Virus record (IMG/VR): IMGVR_UViG_3300030450_001570 | Span: 349-22,497 of that record | From: a virus | Length of the DNA stretch: 22,149 nt | Reading direction: 5' to 3' (one strand) | Made by a program: the position numbers and the translations under genes | The notes under the pieces: generated by a model | What the model was told of the DNA's origin: nothing | What the model saw: only the letters and a program-made list of their open reading frames with translations | Database searches by the model: none | Shown here: one piece after another, positions 1-7,855 of the stretch | Position numbering within the stretch: position 1 is the stretch's first letter | Layout: every line of letters begins with the position of its first letter

Positions 1-2
1 GT

Positions 3-320
3 GGATCAAAGAACTTATTAGGCATTGGATCAAAAGGACAACAAAAGCTACATCCAATGGTTGAGTTAGTTATAAAGCTAGAAGATAAAGTATTAAAGCT
101 AGAAAACGAGCTTGGACTTACACCACTAGCTAGACAAAGACTAGGTATTGCCTTTGGCGAGGCATCAATGTCAATTCTTGATCTACAAAAGTTTTTGGAT
201 AATGATTGGGATGACTACGATGATCCACGACTAATCATGCTTGAAGATGATGGACAACCTTTACCAAAGGTAAAAAAGGTTGATAAGGAAACAGGCGAGA
301 TAACTTATGAAGAAGAATGA
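3..320 (+). CDS. terS: Small terminase subunit, P27-like (5' partial)
   Basis: The reading frame is open to the left edge, so the gene starts outside the window; an internal ATG at 57 is probably not the true start. The visible part has a coiled-coil-like stretch (LEDKVLKLENELGL) followed by LTPLARQRLGI, which is typical of the C-terminal half of P27-family small terminases. It ends in an acidic tail. The small terminase recognises phage DNA and recruits the large subunit. The large-terminase gene lies downstream but is separated from it by a methyltransferase gene, which is unusual since the two are normally adjacent. The assignment rests on this motif and on the position. Confidence 0.82.
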   Translation, partial: GSKNLLGIGSKGQQKLHPMVELVIKLEDKVLKLENELGLTPLARQRLGIAFGEASMSILDLQKFLDNDWDDYDDPRLIMLEDDGQPLPKVKKVDKETGEITYEEE

Positions 321-384
321 AGATGATGGACATGTACCTTTATGCTGTAAATGTTCATTACATTGTAGGTGTATAGATGAATAA
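307..384 (+). CDS. Cys-rich 25-aa micro-ORF
   Basis: This ATG-initiated ORF uses the third frame. It overlaps the end of the small terminase gene by 14 nt and the start of the methyltransferase by 8 nt, so it bridges the gap exactly. The product carries five cysteines in a tight cluster, CCKCSLHCRC, followed by an acidic end. The spacing could bind a metal, but the peptide is very short. No function is recognised. The evidence is its fit between two coding regions and its unusual composition; it could also be chance. Confidence 0.4.
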   Translation: MKKNEDDGHVPLCCKCSLHCRCIDE

Positions 385-391
385 TCAAATA
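377..391 (+). repeat. 15-bp direct repeat, left copy
   Basis: ATGAATAATCAAATA occurs here and again at 1029-1043. With the three or four bases before it, 18 of 19 positions match. Here the repeat holds the TAA stop of the upstream micro-ORF and the ATG start of the methyltransferase gene. At the right copy it holds the stop of the methyltransferase gene and the start of the large terminase gene. Confidence 0.85.
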
Positions 392-1036
392 AACCATGTA
401 AAAGCAGATTGTTTAGATTATTTACCAACATTAGATAATGAAAGTATACAACTTGCTATGTTTTCGCCACCATACTTTAATTCTGAAAAAAAATATCAAA
501 GAGGTGGTGGTTTCCATAATAAAGTTCCTATTGGTGAGCCATTGTTTGATATTTTAGAAGTTTTTGAAATATTAAAAGAGAAAATAAAAGATGAGGGTTT
601 TATTTGTATGAATATTGCTTTTTCTTATAGTGAGGGAAAAATAAATAGAGTTGGGGAGCTGATAAGGCAAATTGAAAGAAGAACAGGTTGGCATAATGTT
701 GATAAGATTTATTGGCATAAAACAAATCCAATTCCATTAAAAGGAAGATTAACAAACTCTGTTGAAACAATAGAAGTGTTTTCAAAATATCCCTTAATTA
801 AATATCCAAAAAAAATAAACTATGAACACAACTTTATTGAAACAGCAGTAGCAGGTAATTCAAAAACAAATAATAAACAAAAAGCATATCCTATTGAGTT
901 GCCTTTAAAGTGTGTTGATATATTTTCTAATGAAAATGATCTAGTTATTGATCCATTTGAGGGTAGTGGAACAACAGGCAGAGCTTGTGAGCAACTAAAT
1001 AGAAGATACATAGGAATTGATTTAATAAATGAATAA
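377..1036 (+). CDS. Beta-class DNA methyltransferase (N4-cytosine or N6-adenine)
   Basis: The 219-aa protein has the catalytic motif IV SPPY at residues 30-33 and the AdoMet-binding motif I DPFEGSGTT at 192-200 near the C-terminus. This IV-before-I order defines the beta class of amino-methyltransferases. SPPY is commonest in N4-cytosine enzymes, but N6-adenine cannot be excluded. The region around residues 90-140 (GWHNVDKIYWHKTNPIP and following) is the likely target-recognition part. No restriction endonuclease is adjacent, so it is probably a solitary phage enzyme protecting DNA from host restriction. It overlaps the large terminase start by 8 nt and is flanked by a 15-bp direct repeat, suggesting insertion as a cassette. 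Confidence 0.9.
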   Translation: MNNQINHVKADCLDYLPTLDNESIQLAMFSPPYFNSEKKYQRGGGFHNKVPIGEPLFDILEVFEILKEKIKDEGFICMNIAFSYSEGKINRVGELIRQIERRTGWHNVDKIYWHKTNPIPLKGRLTNSVETIEVFSKYPLIKYPKKINYEHNFIETAVAGNSKTNNKQKAYPIELPLKCVDIFSNENDLVIDPFEGSGTTGRACEQLNRRYIGIDLINE

Positions 1037-1043
1037 TCAAATA
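1029..1043 (+). repeat. 15-bp direct repeat, right copy
   Basis: This is the second copy of ATGAATAATCAAATA (left copy 377-391). It encodes the MNNQI start of the large terminase and contains the TAA stop of the methyltransferase. The methyltransferase therefore also begins MNNQI, although the two proteins are unrelated. Confidence 0.85.
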
Positions 1044-2477
1044 GTTTTACCAAGTACAAAAGGCAGAGATGTTGTCAGGTTTATTGAAAGGTGCTGTGTT
1101 CATGGCGAGGGCGACTTTTATGGAAAACCCTTTTTATTAGATGAATGGCAAAAAAAGATACTGTTTGAACTATACGAAACAAAACCTGATGGAACAAGAA
1201 AGTACAGAGAGGCATTGATTGGTATGCCAAAAGGAAATGGCAAGACAGCTTTAATTGCCTGTATTGGATTATTTGAATTAATCGGTGCAGGTGTTACTTC
1301 GCCACTTGTTGCTATGGCAGGTGCATCAAAAGAACAAGCAGGACTTTGTTTTAACACCATGAGAGCGATGTGTGAAAATAGTCCTGTATTACAAAAGTTT
1401 ACAGAATGTTACGAAAATGAAATACAACTTAAAGGAAGTGCAGGTAGGGCTTATAGAGTTTCGGCAGACTTTAAAACAGCAGAGGGTGGTAGAAATTCAA
1501 CTTTTATTGCTGATGAAATACACGAATGGTCTAATGAACGACTTGAAAGAGTGCATTATGTTATGGCTAACAACACAGCTAAAAGACAAGATGGTTTAGT
1601 GTTGAACATTACAACAGCAGGTTATGATAAAAACACACTTGCAGGGCGTATGTACCAAAGAGGCAAAAAGATACAAACAGGCGAGGTTACTGATGATAAC
1701 GAGTTTTACTTTCATTGGATAGAGGCAGAGCCAACTGATGATGTAAATGATCCTGAAGTATGGAAGAAAGTTAATCCTGCTGTTCAAAATGGTTGGTGGC
1801 AGTTAGATAACCTAAAGCGTAGGCATAAATCATTACCGATTAATGAATTTACTAGATACCACTTAAATACTTGGACAAGAACAAAAGAGGATAGTTGGTT
1901 GCCTGATGGTGTATGGCACGAACAAGCAACAGAGAATTTGCAATTTGATAAAGATGCACCAATGTTTTTAGGTGTGGATATGGCTTTAAAGCATGACAGC
2001 GTTGCAGTAGCCCAAGTCCAAGAAAGAGATGGTTTTTACTATACAACAGCAAGAATTTGGCTACCTAGTGATACAGGTATATATTATTCAGAAGTTGAAC
2101 AGCATATTATTGATCTATGTACACAGTTCAATGTTCAAGAAGTTGCCTATGATCCTGCCTTTTTTGAAAGGTCTGCACAAGAGTTAGTAGATAGAGGTAT
2201 TGAAATGGTTGAGTTTCCACAAACAGGTAAAAGAATGATCCCTGCTTGTGGTAATGCGTATGACATGATTGTTGGAAGAAAGATTAAACATCCTAATTAC
2301 GAAACATTTACAGATCAAGTATTGTCAGCATCTCAACGACAAACTGATAGTGGATGGCGATTATCAAAAGGAAAGTCAAAAAGAAAGATTGATGCCTGTA
2401 TTGCAATGGTTATGGCTTTGGATAGAGCAACTGCACCTGAAGTTGCAGAGGCAGAAGTTGGTATAGCTGAATGGTAG
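1029..2477 (+). CDS. terL: Terminase large subunit
   Basis: This 482-aa protein is the ATPase/nuclease motor that packages DNA through the portal. The Walker A motif GMPKGNGKT lies at residues 65-73. Walker B with its catalytic acid is FIADEIHEW at about 159-167. The nuclease domain has FLGVDMALKHDS near residue 320 and a C-terminal acidic segment, KIDACIAMVMALDRA, near 453-467. Length and motifs fit the HK97/Terminase_1 group. The start overlaps the methyltransferase stop (ATGAATAA) and the stop overlaps the next methyltransferase start (ATGGTAG), so the genes are probably translationally coupled. Confidence 0.97.
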   Translation: MNNQIVLPSTKGRDVVRFIERCCVHGEGDFYGKPFLLDEWQKKILFELYETKPDGTRKYREALIGMPKGNGKTALIACIGLFELIGAGVTSPLVAMAGASKEQAGLCFNTMRAMCENSPVLQKFTECYENEIQLKGSAGRAYRVSADFKTAEGGRNSTFIADEIHEWSNERLERVHYVMANNTAKRQDGLVLNITTAGYDKNTLAGRMYQRGKKIQTGEVTDDNEFYFHWIEAEPTDDVNDPEVWKKVNPAVQNGWWQLDNLKRRHKSLPINEFTRYHLNTWTRTKEDSWLPDGVWHEQATENLQFDKDAPMFLGVDMALKHDSVAVAQVQERDGFYYTTARIWLPSDTGIYYSEVEQHIIDLCTQFNVQEVAYDPAFFERSAQELVDRGIEMVEFPQTGKRMIPACGNAYDMIVGRKIKHPNYETFTDQVLSASQRQTDSGWRLSKGKSKRKIDACIAMVMALDRATAPEVAEAEVGIAEW

Positions 2478-3220
2478 CAAACCTATATAATGGCGATTGC
2501 TTAGAAGTTATGCAGGATATTCCTAATAACTCAATAGATTTTATTTTAACTGATTTACCTTATGGAACTACACAATGTAAATGGGATAATATTATTCCTT
2601 ATGATCCAATGTGGGAACAATTAAAAAGAATTAGGAAAGAAAAAACTGCTGTTGCTTTGTTTGGTAACGAGCCATTTAGTAGTCATTTAAGGTTATCAAA
2701 TATAAATCAATATAAATATGATTGGAAATATAAAAAATTAATTGCAAGTAATTTTGCATCGGCTAAATATCAACCAATGAAACATATTGAGGACATTATG
2801 ATATTTGGAAAAGGAAGACTTAATTATTACCCAATAAAACAACCTCGCTCTGAAAGTGGTAAAAATAGAATTGAAGCAGGTTACAAATATAATTCAAAAA
2901 AAGGTGGCGATTATATTGGGGGTATTAAAAGAAATAATACTACTAGCAATTATGATAGAAATTTTAAATATCCTGAAGATATACAAACATTTAACAACAG
3001 AGCCAAAGGGGATAGAGGATTGCACCCAACCCAAAAACCTATAAAACTTCTAGAGTATTTAATAAAAACTTACACAAAAGAAAACGAAACTGTACTTGAT
3101 TTTACTATGGGATCAGGATCAACAGGCGTAGCTTGTAAAAATACAAACAGAGATTTTGTAGGTATTGAATTACAAAAAGAATACTTTGACATTGCAAAGG
3201 AAAGAATTGAAACTTTATAA
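2471..3220 (+). CDS. Beta-class DNA methyltransferase, tandem copy 1
   Basis: The 249-aa protein has motif IV TDLPYG (DLPYG 28-32) and motif I VLDFTMGSGSTG at 208-219, with HPTQKP before it. This arrangement is typical of phage N6-adenine (or N4-cytosine) methyltransferases of the DLPYGTT...KWD type. It is a close paralogue of the next gene. DNA is identical over 32 nt (2534-2565 versus 3264-3295) and over 41 nt (2660-2700 versus 3390-3430). The central part, about residues 85-175, differs strongly, for example KLIASNFASAKYQPM against KTYKTNFLNANKMPL. That region is likely to set DNA target specificity. No restriction enzyme partner is seen. Confidence 0.92.
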   Translation: MVANLYNGDCLEVMQDIPNNSIDFILTDLPYGTTQCKWDNIIPYDPMWEQLKRIRKEKTAVALFGNEPFSSHLRLSNINQYKYDWKYKKLIASNFASAKYQPMKHIEDIMIFGKGRLNYYPIKQPRSESGKNRIEAGYKYNSKKGGDYIGGIKRNNTTSNYDRNFKYPEDIQTFNNRAKGDRGLHPTQKPIKLLEYLIKTYTKENETVLDFTMGSGSTGVACKNTNRDFVGIELQKEYFDIAKERIETL

Positions 3221-3917
3221 TAACGATTGCTTAGAAGTAATGCAGTACATACCAGACAACTCTATAGATTTTATTTTAACTGATTTACCTTATGGTAAAA
3301 CAGATAATAAATGGGATAGTTCTATTGATATAAAATTTATGTGGAAAGAAATTAAAAGAATTAGAAAAGAAAATACTGTAATAGCACTATTTGGTAACGA
3401 GCCATTTAGTAGTCATTTAAGGTTATCAAACATAAATGAATATAAATATGATTGGGTTTGGAAAAAAACATATAAAACAAATTTTTTAAATGCAAACAAA
3501 ATGCCTTTAAGATGTTTGGAAAACATTTTAATATTTTACAAAAAAAATAAATATTATCCACAGAATTTAAAAATTAAAAATAAAATTAAAGATAGGGGAA
3601 TTAAAGGCACAGGTAATAATTATATAACTACAACTAAAAATCGTTATACACAAAAATTTACAAATTATCCAACTGAATTGCTTGAATATAAATCTGTTCA
3701 TAAACCAATACATCCAACTCAAAAGCCAACAGAACTTCTTGAATACTTAATTAAAACATACACATTAGAAAATGAAGTAGTTTTAGATTTTACAATGGGA
3801 AGTGGATCAACAGGTGTAGCTTGTGTTAATACAAACAGAAATTTTATAGGAATAGAGTTGGATAGAGATTATTTTAAGATTGCACAAGAGAGAATAGGAC
3901 AAAAGGTTATAGAGTAA
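3207..3917 (+). CDS. Beta-class DNA methyltransferase, tandem copy 2
   Basis: I chose the TTG at 3207 because it follows an AAAGGAAAG ribosome-binding site at 6-nt spacing. It also gives a start (KLYNNDCLEVM) that lines up with the paralogue upstream (NLYNGDCLEVM). A longer TTG-initiated frame from 3165 runs deep inside the previous gene and is less likely. The 236-aa protein has DLPYG at 26-30, HPTQKP, and VLDFTMGSGSTG near 192-203. Its middle (NFLNANKMPL...ILIFYKK) looks like the common phage form of this family. The gene overlaps the previous one by 14 nt. It probably modifies a different sequence from copy 1, since the recognition region has diverged. Confidence 0.92.
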   Translation: MKLYNNDCLEVMQYIPDNSIDFILTDLPYGKTDNKWDSSIDIKFMWKEIKRIRKENTVIALFGNEPFSSHLRLSNINEYKYDWVWKKTYKTNFLNANKMPLRCLENILIFYKKNKYYPQNLKIKNKIKDRGIKGTGNNYITTTKNRYTQKFTNYPTELLEYKSVHKPIHPTQKPTELLEYLIKTYTLENEVVLDFTMGSGSTGVACVNTNRNFIGIELDRDYFKIAQERIGQKVIE

Positions 3918-3929
3918 GGGGAATATACA

Positions 3930-4085
3930 ATGAATAATATAAAAGAGTTAATAACAAATGCGATTGAGTTAGTCGCCTTATGGATTATGGTGTATGGTCT
4001 TTGGATGATATACGAGCCATTAGGATTTATTGGCATGGGTGCAGGGTTATTAATTATTAGCTATGGATATACGAGGAACAAATAA
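3930..4085 (+). CDS. Small membrane protein, two predicted TM segments (51 aa)
   Basis: This short ORF starts at ATG 3930 after a good AAGGGGAA ribosome-binding site and ends one base before the portal start codon. After a short polar N-terminus it has two hydrophobic segments, roughly residues 13-28 (LVALWIMVYGLWMIY) and 31-47 (LGFIGMGAGLLIISYGY), then a basic tail TRNK. No family is recognised. Small membrane proteins at this place in phage genomes are usually of unknown role. A holin-like function is possible on topology alone, but nothing else supports it. Confidence 0.72.
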   Translation: MNNIKELITNAIELVALWIMVYGLWMIYEPLGFIGMGAGLLIISYGYTRNK

Positions 4086-5279
4086 TTGAGCTTTATTTTT
4101 AACGAACAGCGAGGTCAAACAGATTACACATTAGCTGAAATGTTGGCTACTAGGGGTGCAGGTCATGCGAATTGGTCAGGCGAAAAAGTGGATCAATACA
4201 CAGCTTTAGGGATTAGTGCTGTTTTGTCATGTGTTTCACTATTAGCAGACAGTATCGCATCTTTACCTATGAGGGTACAAAGGTGGGATAGTGGAAGAAA
4301 GATTTATGTTGATAGTCCTACTTGGGTTAAAAAGCCAAATGCTAACCAACAAAAGTTCGGTTTTATTCATCAAGTTATGGCATCTTTAGCTTTACATGGA
4401 AACGCATTTATCTTTGTTGATAGAGATAGACAGGGTAGAGTTGTTGCAGTTGAAAACATACATCCTGATAATGTCAAAGTACACATGAGAGGTATGGAAA
4501 AAGTGTATGAGATGAAAGATAAAACAATTTTAACAAATAATAATATTTTACATATAGTGTGGTTTTCCTATCCACAAGAGGCAATAGGTTTATCCCCTTT
4601 GAAGTTGCAAAAAAACACTTTCGGTCTTGCACTTGCAATGGAAAGGCATATAAACCAATGGTATTCACAGGGTGCAACACCATCCTCTGTTTTGGAAACA
4701 GATAGAGAACTTACAGCTGAACAGGCATCATCCTTACAGCAGACTTGGACAAGTCATCATACAAGATCAAGAAAACCTGCTGTTCTTACAGGTGGGCTTA
4801 AATGGAAAGCTGTTAGTGCAGAGGCAGGGGAAGAATTAATACAAGCTAGGGATCAAATAACCCAAGAGATTGCAAGAGTGTTTAGAATACCTAGTTATCT
4901 CATTAACTCAAAGGGCGATAGTCAAACTTACTCAAATATAGAAAGTGCAGGTATTAATTTCGTTAGACATACACTACTTGCATGGATTAGCAGACTAGAG
5001 GACAATTTATCAACTCTAGTTGCAGGACAATCTTTTATTTCTTTTGATACCTCTTATTATTTAAGAGGCGACCAACTTTCAAGAATAAGAGCAGGTCAAG
5101 CAGGTATTTCATCAGGAATATTTACACCGAATGAAGTAAGAGAGTGGTTTGACTATGAGCCATACGAAAATGGGGATGAATTTTATTTAGGCATACAGGG
5201 TGCAGTTGCTAATGATGGGCAACCACTTGGAACAGATGTTGGGTCGCCATACGATGAAATGGATAAAAACAATGAGTAG
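4086..5279 (+). CDS. Portal protein, HK97 family
   Basis: The 397-aa protein forms the ring through which DNA enters and leaves the capsid and on which the terminase docks. Typical portal features are YTALGISAVLSCVSLLADSIASLP near residues 38-60, ALHGNAFIFVDRD, the HPDNVKV segment, and IPSYLINSKGDSQTYSNIES near 270-290. The start is TTG directly after the previous stop, with GAGG 9 nt upstream. The C-terminus is acidic and low in complexity. The order terminase, portal, protease, capsid supports the call. Confidence 0.96.
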   Translation: MSFIFNEQRGQTDYTLAEMLATRGAGHANWSGEKVDQYTALGISAVLSCVSLLADSIASLPMRVQRWDSGRKIYVDSPTWVKKPNANQQKFGFIHQVMASLALHGNAFIFVDRDRQGRVVAVENIHPDNVKVHMRGMEKVYEMKDKTILTNNNILHIVWFSYPQEAIGLSPLKLQKNTFGLALAMERHINQWYSQGATPSSVLETDRELTAEQASSLQQTWTSHHTRSRKPAVLTGGLKWKAVSAEAGEELIQARDQITQEIARVFRIPSYLINSKGDSQTYSNIESAGINFVRHTLLAWISRLEDNLSTLVAGQSFISFDTSYYLRGDQLSRIRAGQAGISSGIFTPNEVREWFDYEPYENGDEFYLGIQGAVANDGQPLGTDVGSPYDEMDKNNE

Positions 5280-5475
5280 TGAACAGGAAATATTTGATTT
5301 ACAATTTGCTGATATTGTTAAAGAACATTTAGTTGATGTTGATGTTAAAGCAGAACAACAAGCGAGATCATTTATTGATAGATTGCGACAAACCTTTAAC
5401 ATAAGTCCACCACAGTTTTATATTGCTTTACCTGTTGTTGAATTATGGATTGATGAGGATGGCGATGCCTTATAG
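5272..5475 (+). CDS. Small unknown protein between portal and protease (67 aa)
   Basis: The likely start is ATG 5272, overlapping the portal stop by 8 nt (ATGAGTAG); a longer frame from 5200 lies wholly in portal coding sequence. The protein begins MSSEQEIFDLQFADI, has a helical charged middle (KAEQQARSFIDRLRQTF) and ends acidic (LWIDEDGDAL). Its stop overlaps the protease start. No family is recognised. Its place in a coupled portal-protease operon suggests a role in head assembly, but that is inference. Confidence 0.7.
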   Translation: MSSEQEIFDLQFADIVKEHLVDVDVKAEQQARSFIDRLRQTFNISPPQFYIALPVVELWIDEDGDAL

Positions 5476-6409
5476 TATTGTACATTCCCATCCTGAATGC
5501 CCTAAAGAAAGTGGCGAAACAGGACAAGATCAAATCGGTGGTCATGCAGTAATAAAAGATGATGATGGTACTTTAATGGGATGTCATAAATCTCATCAAT
5601 CAGCAGAGGATCAAATTACAGCTCTTAATATTGCAGAGGCAGAACAAAACAACAAGAAAAAAAAGAAGAAAATTAAAAAAACTATAACAGAATATAATAA
5701 AGCACCCAATCCTATGGTTAAATCTATTGATATGGATGATAAAACAGAATTGCGTACATGGTCTATCAGCGATGTAGAGCAAAAGGATGAGGAAGATGGT
5801 TTAATATCATTCGCAGGTTATGCGAGTGTATTTGATTATTCTTATCCTGTAAATGACATGAGGGGAACATATTTAGAAAATGTTGCTCGTGGTGCATTTA
5901 GTAAAACTCTACAAGAGCAAGATGATGTCAAGCTATTAGTTAATCATGAGGGCATACCTTTGGCTCGTACTAAATCAAATACTTTAAATTTGATTGAAGA
6001 TGAGCGAGGACTTAAAGTTGAGGCAAGACTTGATCCTGCCAATCCTAAAGTCGCAGAGGTAGCTAGTGCAATGAAACGAAACGACCTCAACGAGATGTCA
6101 TTTGCGTTTCAAGCAATAAAGGATGACTTTAACGAGGCAGGGGATGAGAGAACAATTAGAGAGGCAAAGTTATACGATGTTTCAGTTGTTACTACACCTG
6201 CATCAGATGCGACAGTTGCGAAAATTCGTGGCGTTGATCTTCCTGCCCTACAAGATGCTTTAGCAGAGGCACGAAATGATGAGCAAGTAAATGCAGATGT
6301 TATATTATCCACTATTGAGCAGTTGCAAGACTTATTGCCTAAACAGAATGGTGCAAACCTATCTTTGGCAAAAAGAAAATTACAAATGCTTGATATGAAA
6401 GATAGTTAA
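5465..6409 (+). CDS. Prohead protease (HK97 type) with N-terminal extra domain
   Basis: ATG 5465 is preferred over an upstream frame because it has GAGG just upstream and overlaps the previous stop. The 314-aa protein has two parts. Residues 1-60 (ending GTLMGCHKSHQSAEDQITAL) form a small domain seen in actinophage head proteins, joined by a lysine-rich linker (NNKKKKKKIKK, 62-72). Residues about 95-245 are the protease, with the likely catalytic His161 in LLVNHEGIPLART and Ser212 in EMSFAFQ. This enzyme cleaves the capsid delta domain and itself during maturation. The capsid gene follows after a 113-nt spacer. Confidence 0.93.
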   Translation: MPYSIVHSHPECPKESGETGQDQIGGHAVIKDDDGTLMGCHKSHQSAEDQITALNIAEAEQNNKKKKKKIKKTITEYNKAPNPMVKSIDMDDKTELRTWSISDVEQKDEEDGLISFAGYASVFDYSYPVNDMRGTYLENVARGAFSKTLQEQDDVKLLVNHEGIPLARTKSNTLNLIEDERGLKVEARLDPANPKVAEVASAMKRNDLNEMSFAFQAIKDDFNEAGDERTIREAKLYDVSVVTTPASDATVAKIRGVDLPALQDALAEARNDEQVNADVILSTIEQLQDLLPKQNGANLSLAKRKLQMLDMKDS

Positions 6410-6522
6410 GCCGAAATATATAAGCCGAACTCGTTTCACTTGTAATTTCACTTCACAAACACAAAGTAATAAATATATTGTGATTTCTTATAATCACAGA
6501 AAGTAAAAGAGGTTTAACTTAA
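6407..6522 (+). promoter_or_regulatory. Capsid-gene leader with paired direct repeats and hairpin
   Basis: This is the longest non-coding spacer of the head module. It has two TAAGCCGAA copies (6407-6415, 6421-6429), two TTTCACTT copies (6434-6441, 6446-6453), and a hairpin with arms GTGATT and AATCAC (6480-6497). A TATAAT sits across the loop at 6489-6494 and could be a -10 box, but no good -35 is seen. AGAGG at 6508-6512 is the likely ribosome-binding site of the capsid gene. It is a plausible promoter or mRNA-processing region for a gene that must be highly expressed. Confidence 0.5.
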
Positions 6523-7845
6523 ATGTTAGAAAAACTTATTGAAAGTAGGAACGAGGAAAGAGGTCTGCTTGATGATTTGTTAGGGAAAGTTGAAAAAGAA
6601 GAAAGAACTGAACTTAACGAAGAAGAAAACGCAGAATTTGATACTCGTTCAGAAAAAATTAAAGCTCTTGATGAAAGAATTGCAGAACTTGAAGAATTAG
6701 CTGAAAGAGATGCAAAGATTGCAGAGAGCAGACAAATACTAGATGTAAAAGAGGAAACTGTTGCACCTGTCGTTACTGAAATGAAAGAAGATGGGGTTTA
6801 TGAAAATCCAAAGAGGTCATTTCTTACTGATGCGTATAACGCAGAATTTAATGGCGATGTAGAGGCAAGAGAAAGAATTAACTACTCACAAAGACAAGAA
6901 AATGAAACAAGAGATGTTGCAACTTCAAACTTTGCAGGGTTAGTTATCCCTCAATACCTAGTAGATCAAACAGCAGAAAATTTGAAAGCAGGAAGTCCAT
7001 TTTATAATGCAATTCCTAAATTCCAATTACCTGATGATGGTATGACAATGCACATCAGCAGAGTTACCACAGGAACAGCAGTAGGTGCGCAATCATCTGA
7101 AAATTCAGCAGTATCTGAAACAGATATTGATGACACAGACTACACCTTTCCTGTAACAACTTATGCAGGTGCACAAGATGTATCAAAACAAGCTATTGAC
7201 AGAGGTACAGGCACAGAGGATGTTTTAATGGCAGACCTTATGGGTGCTTATTACACAGCTGTTGATAATGCAATGATTAATGCTGATGAAAGTTCAGGAA
7301 CTATTAAAGGTCTAAAGAACATTTCAGGCATTACATCTACAACTTGGACAGATGCAAGTCCGACAGGTGCAGAGTGTGTTAGCAAGTTTGCGAAACTTAT
7401 TAGCGACTTTACATCTGCTAGGTATGCAAGTCCTGATCTAATTGTTATGCACCCAAGAAGATGGGCATATTTAATTGGATCACTTGATGGCGATAGCAGA
7501 CCATTTGTATTGCCTATGGGTAATAATCCATCCAACGCAGTTGGTATTGGCTCTATTGGCTATTCAGCAGTAGGAACACTATTTGGTATTCCTGTTATTG
7601 CTGATGCTAATATTCAAACCGATGCAGGATCAGGTAACAATGAAGATAACGCATTTGCTGTTAAGACTTCAGACCTACCATTTTTTGAAAGTGCATCAGC
7701 ACCTTTCAGATTGAGGTTTGAGGCAACAGCACCTAAATCACTACAAATTACAGTAGTTGTATTTAACTATGTCGCTTTCGGTGCAGGTAAGCAACCAAAA
7801 TCTATTGGTATGCTTTCAGGTACAGGCATGGCAGGTGTTCTCTAA
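6523..7845 (+). CDS. Major capsid protein, HK97 fold
   Basis: The 440-aa protein builds the capsid shell. Residues 1 to about 85 are a highly charged coiled coil (the delta or scaffold domain), removed by the upstream protease. The shell domain follows, starting near ATSNFAGLVIPQYLVDQTAENLKAGSPF and including TYAGAQDVSKQAID, LIVMHPRRWAYLIG and the C-terminal LRFEATAPKSLQITVVVFNYVAFG. These are typical of HK97-type capsid proteins. A long hairpin lies just after the stop. Confidence 0.97.
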   Translation: MLEKLIESRNEERGLLDDLLGKVEKEERTELNEEENAEFDTRSEKIKALDERIAELEELAERDAKIAESRQILDVKEETVAPVVTEMKEDGVYENPKRSFLTDAYNAEFNGDVEARERINYSQRQENETRDVATSNFAGLVIPQYLVDQTAENLKAGSPFYNAIPKFQLPDDGMTMHISRVTTGTAVGAQSSENSAVSETDIDDTDYTFPVTTYAGAQDVSKQAIDRGTGTEDVLMADLMGAYYTAVDNAMINADESSGTIKGLKNISGITSTTWTDASPTGAECVSKFAKLISDFTSARYASPDLIVMHPRRWAYLIGSLDGDSRPFVLPMGNNPSNAVGIGSIGYSAVGTLFGIPVIADANIQTDAGSGNNEDNAFAVKTSDLPFFESASAPFRLRFEATAPKSLQITVVVFNYVAFGAGKQPKSIGMLSGTGMAGVL

Positions 7846-7855
7846 TACCTAATTT

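Noticed and set aside
3165-3206. Upstream TTG start for the third methyltransferase
   Set aside because: It adds residues that lie inside the previous gene and have no counterpart in the paralogue; TTG 3207 has a better ribosome-binding site.
377-3917. Complete restriction-modification system
   Set aside because: No endonuclease or specificity gene is found next to any of the three methyltransferases; the only other proteins here are terminase.
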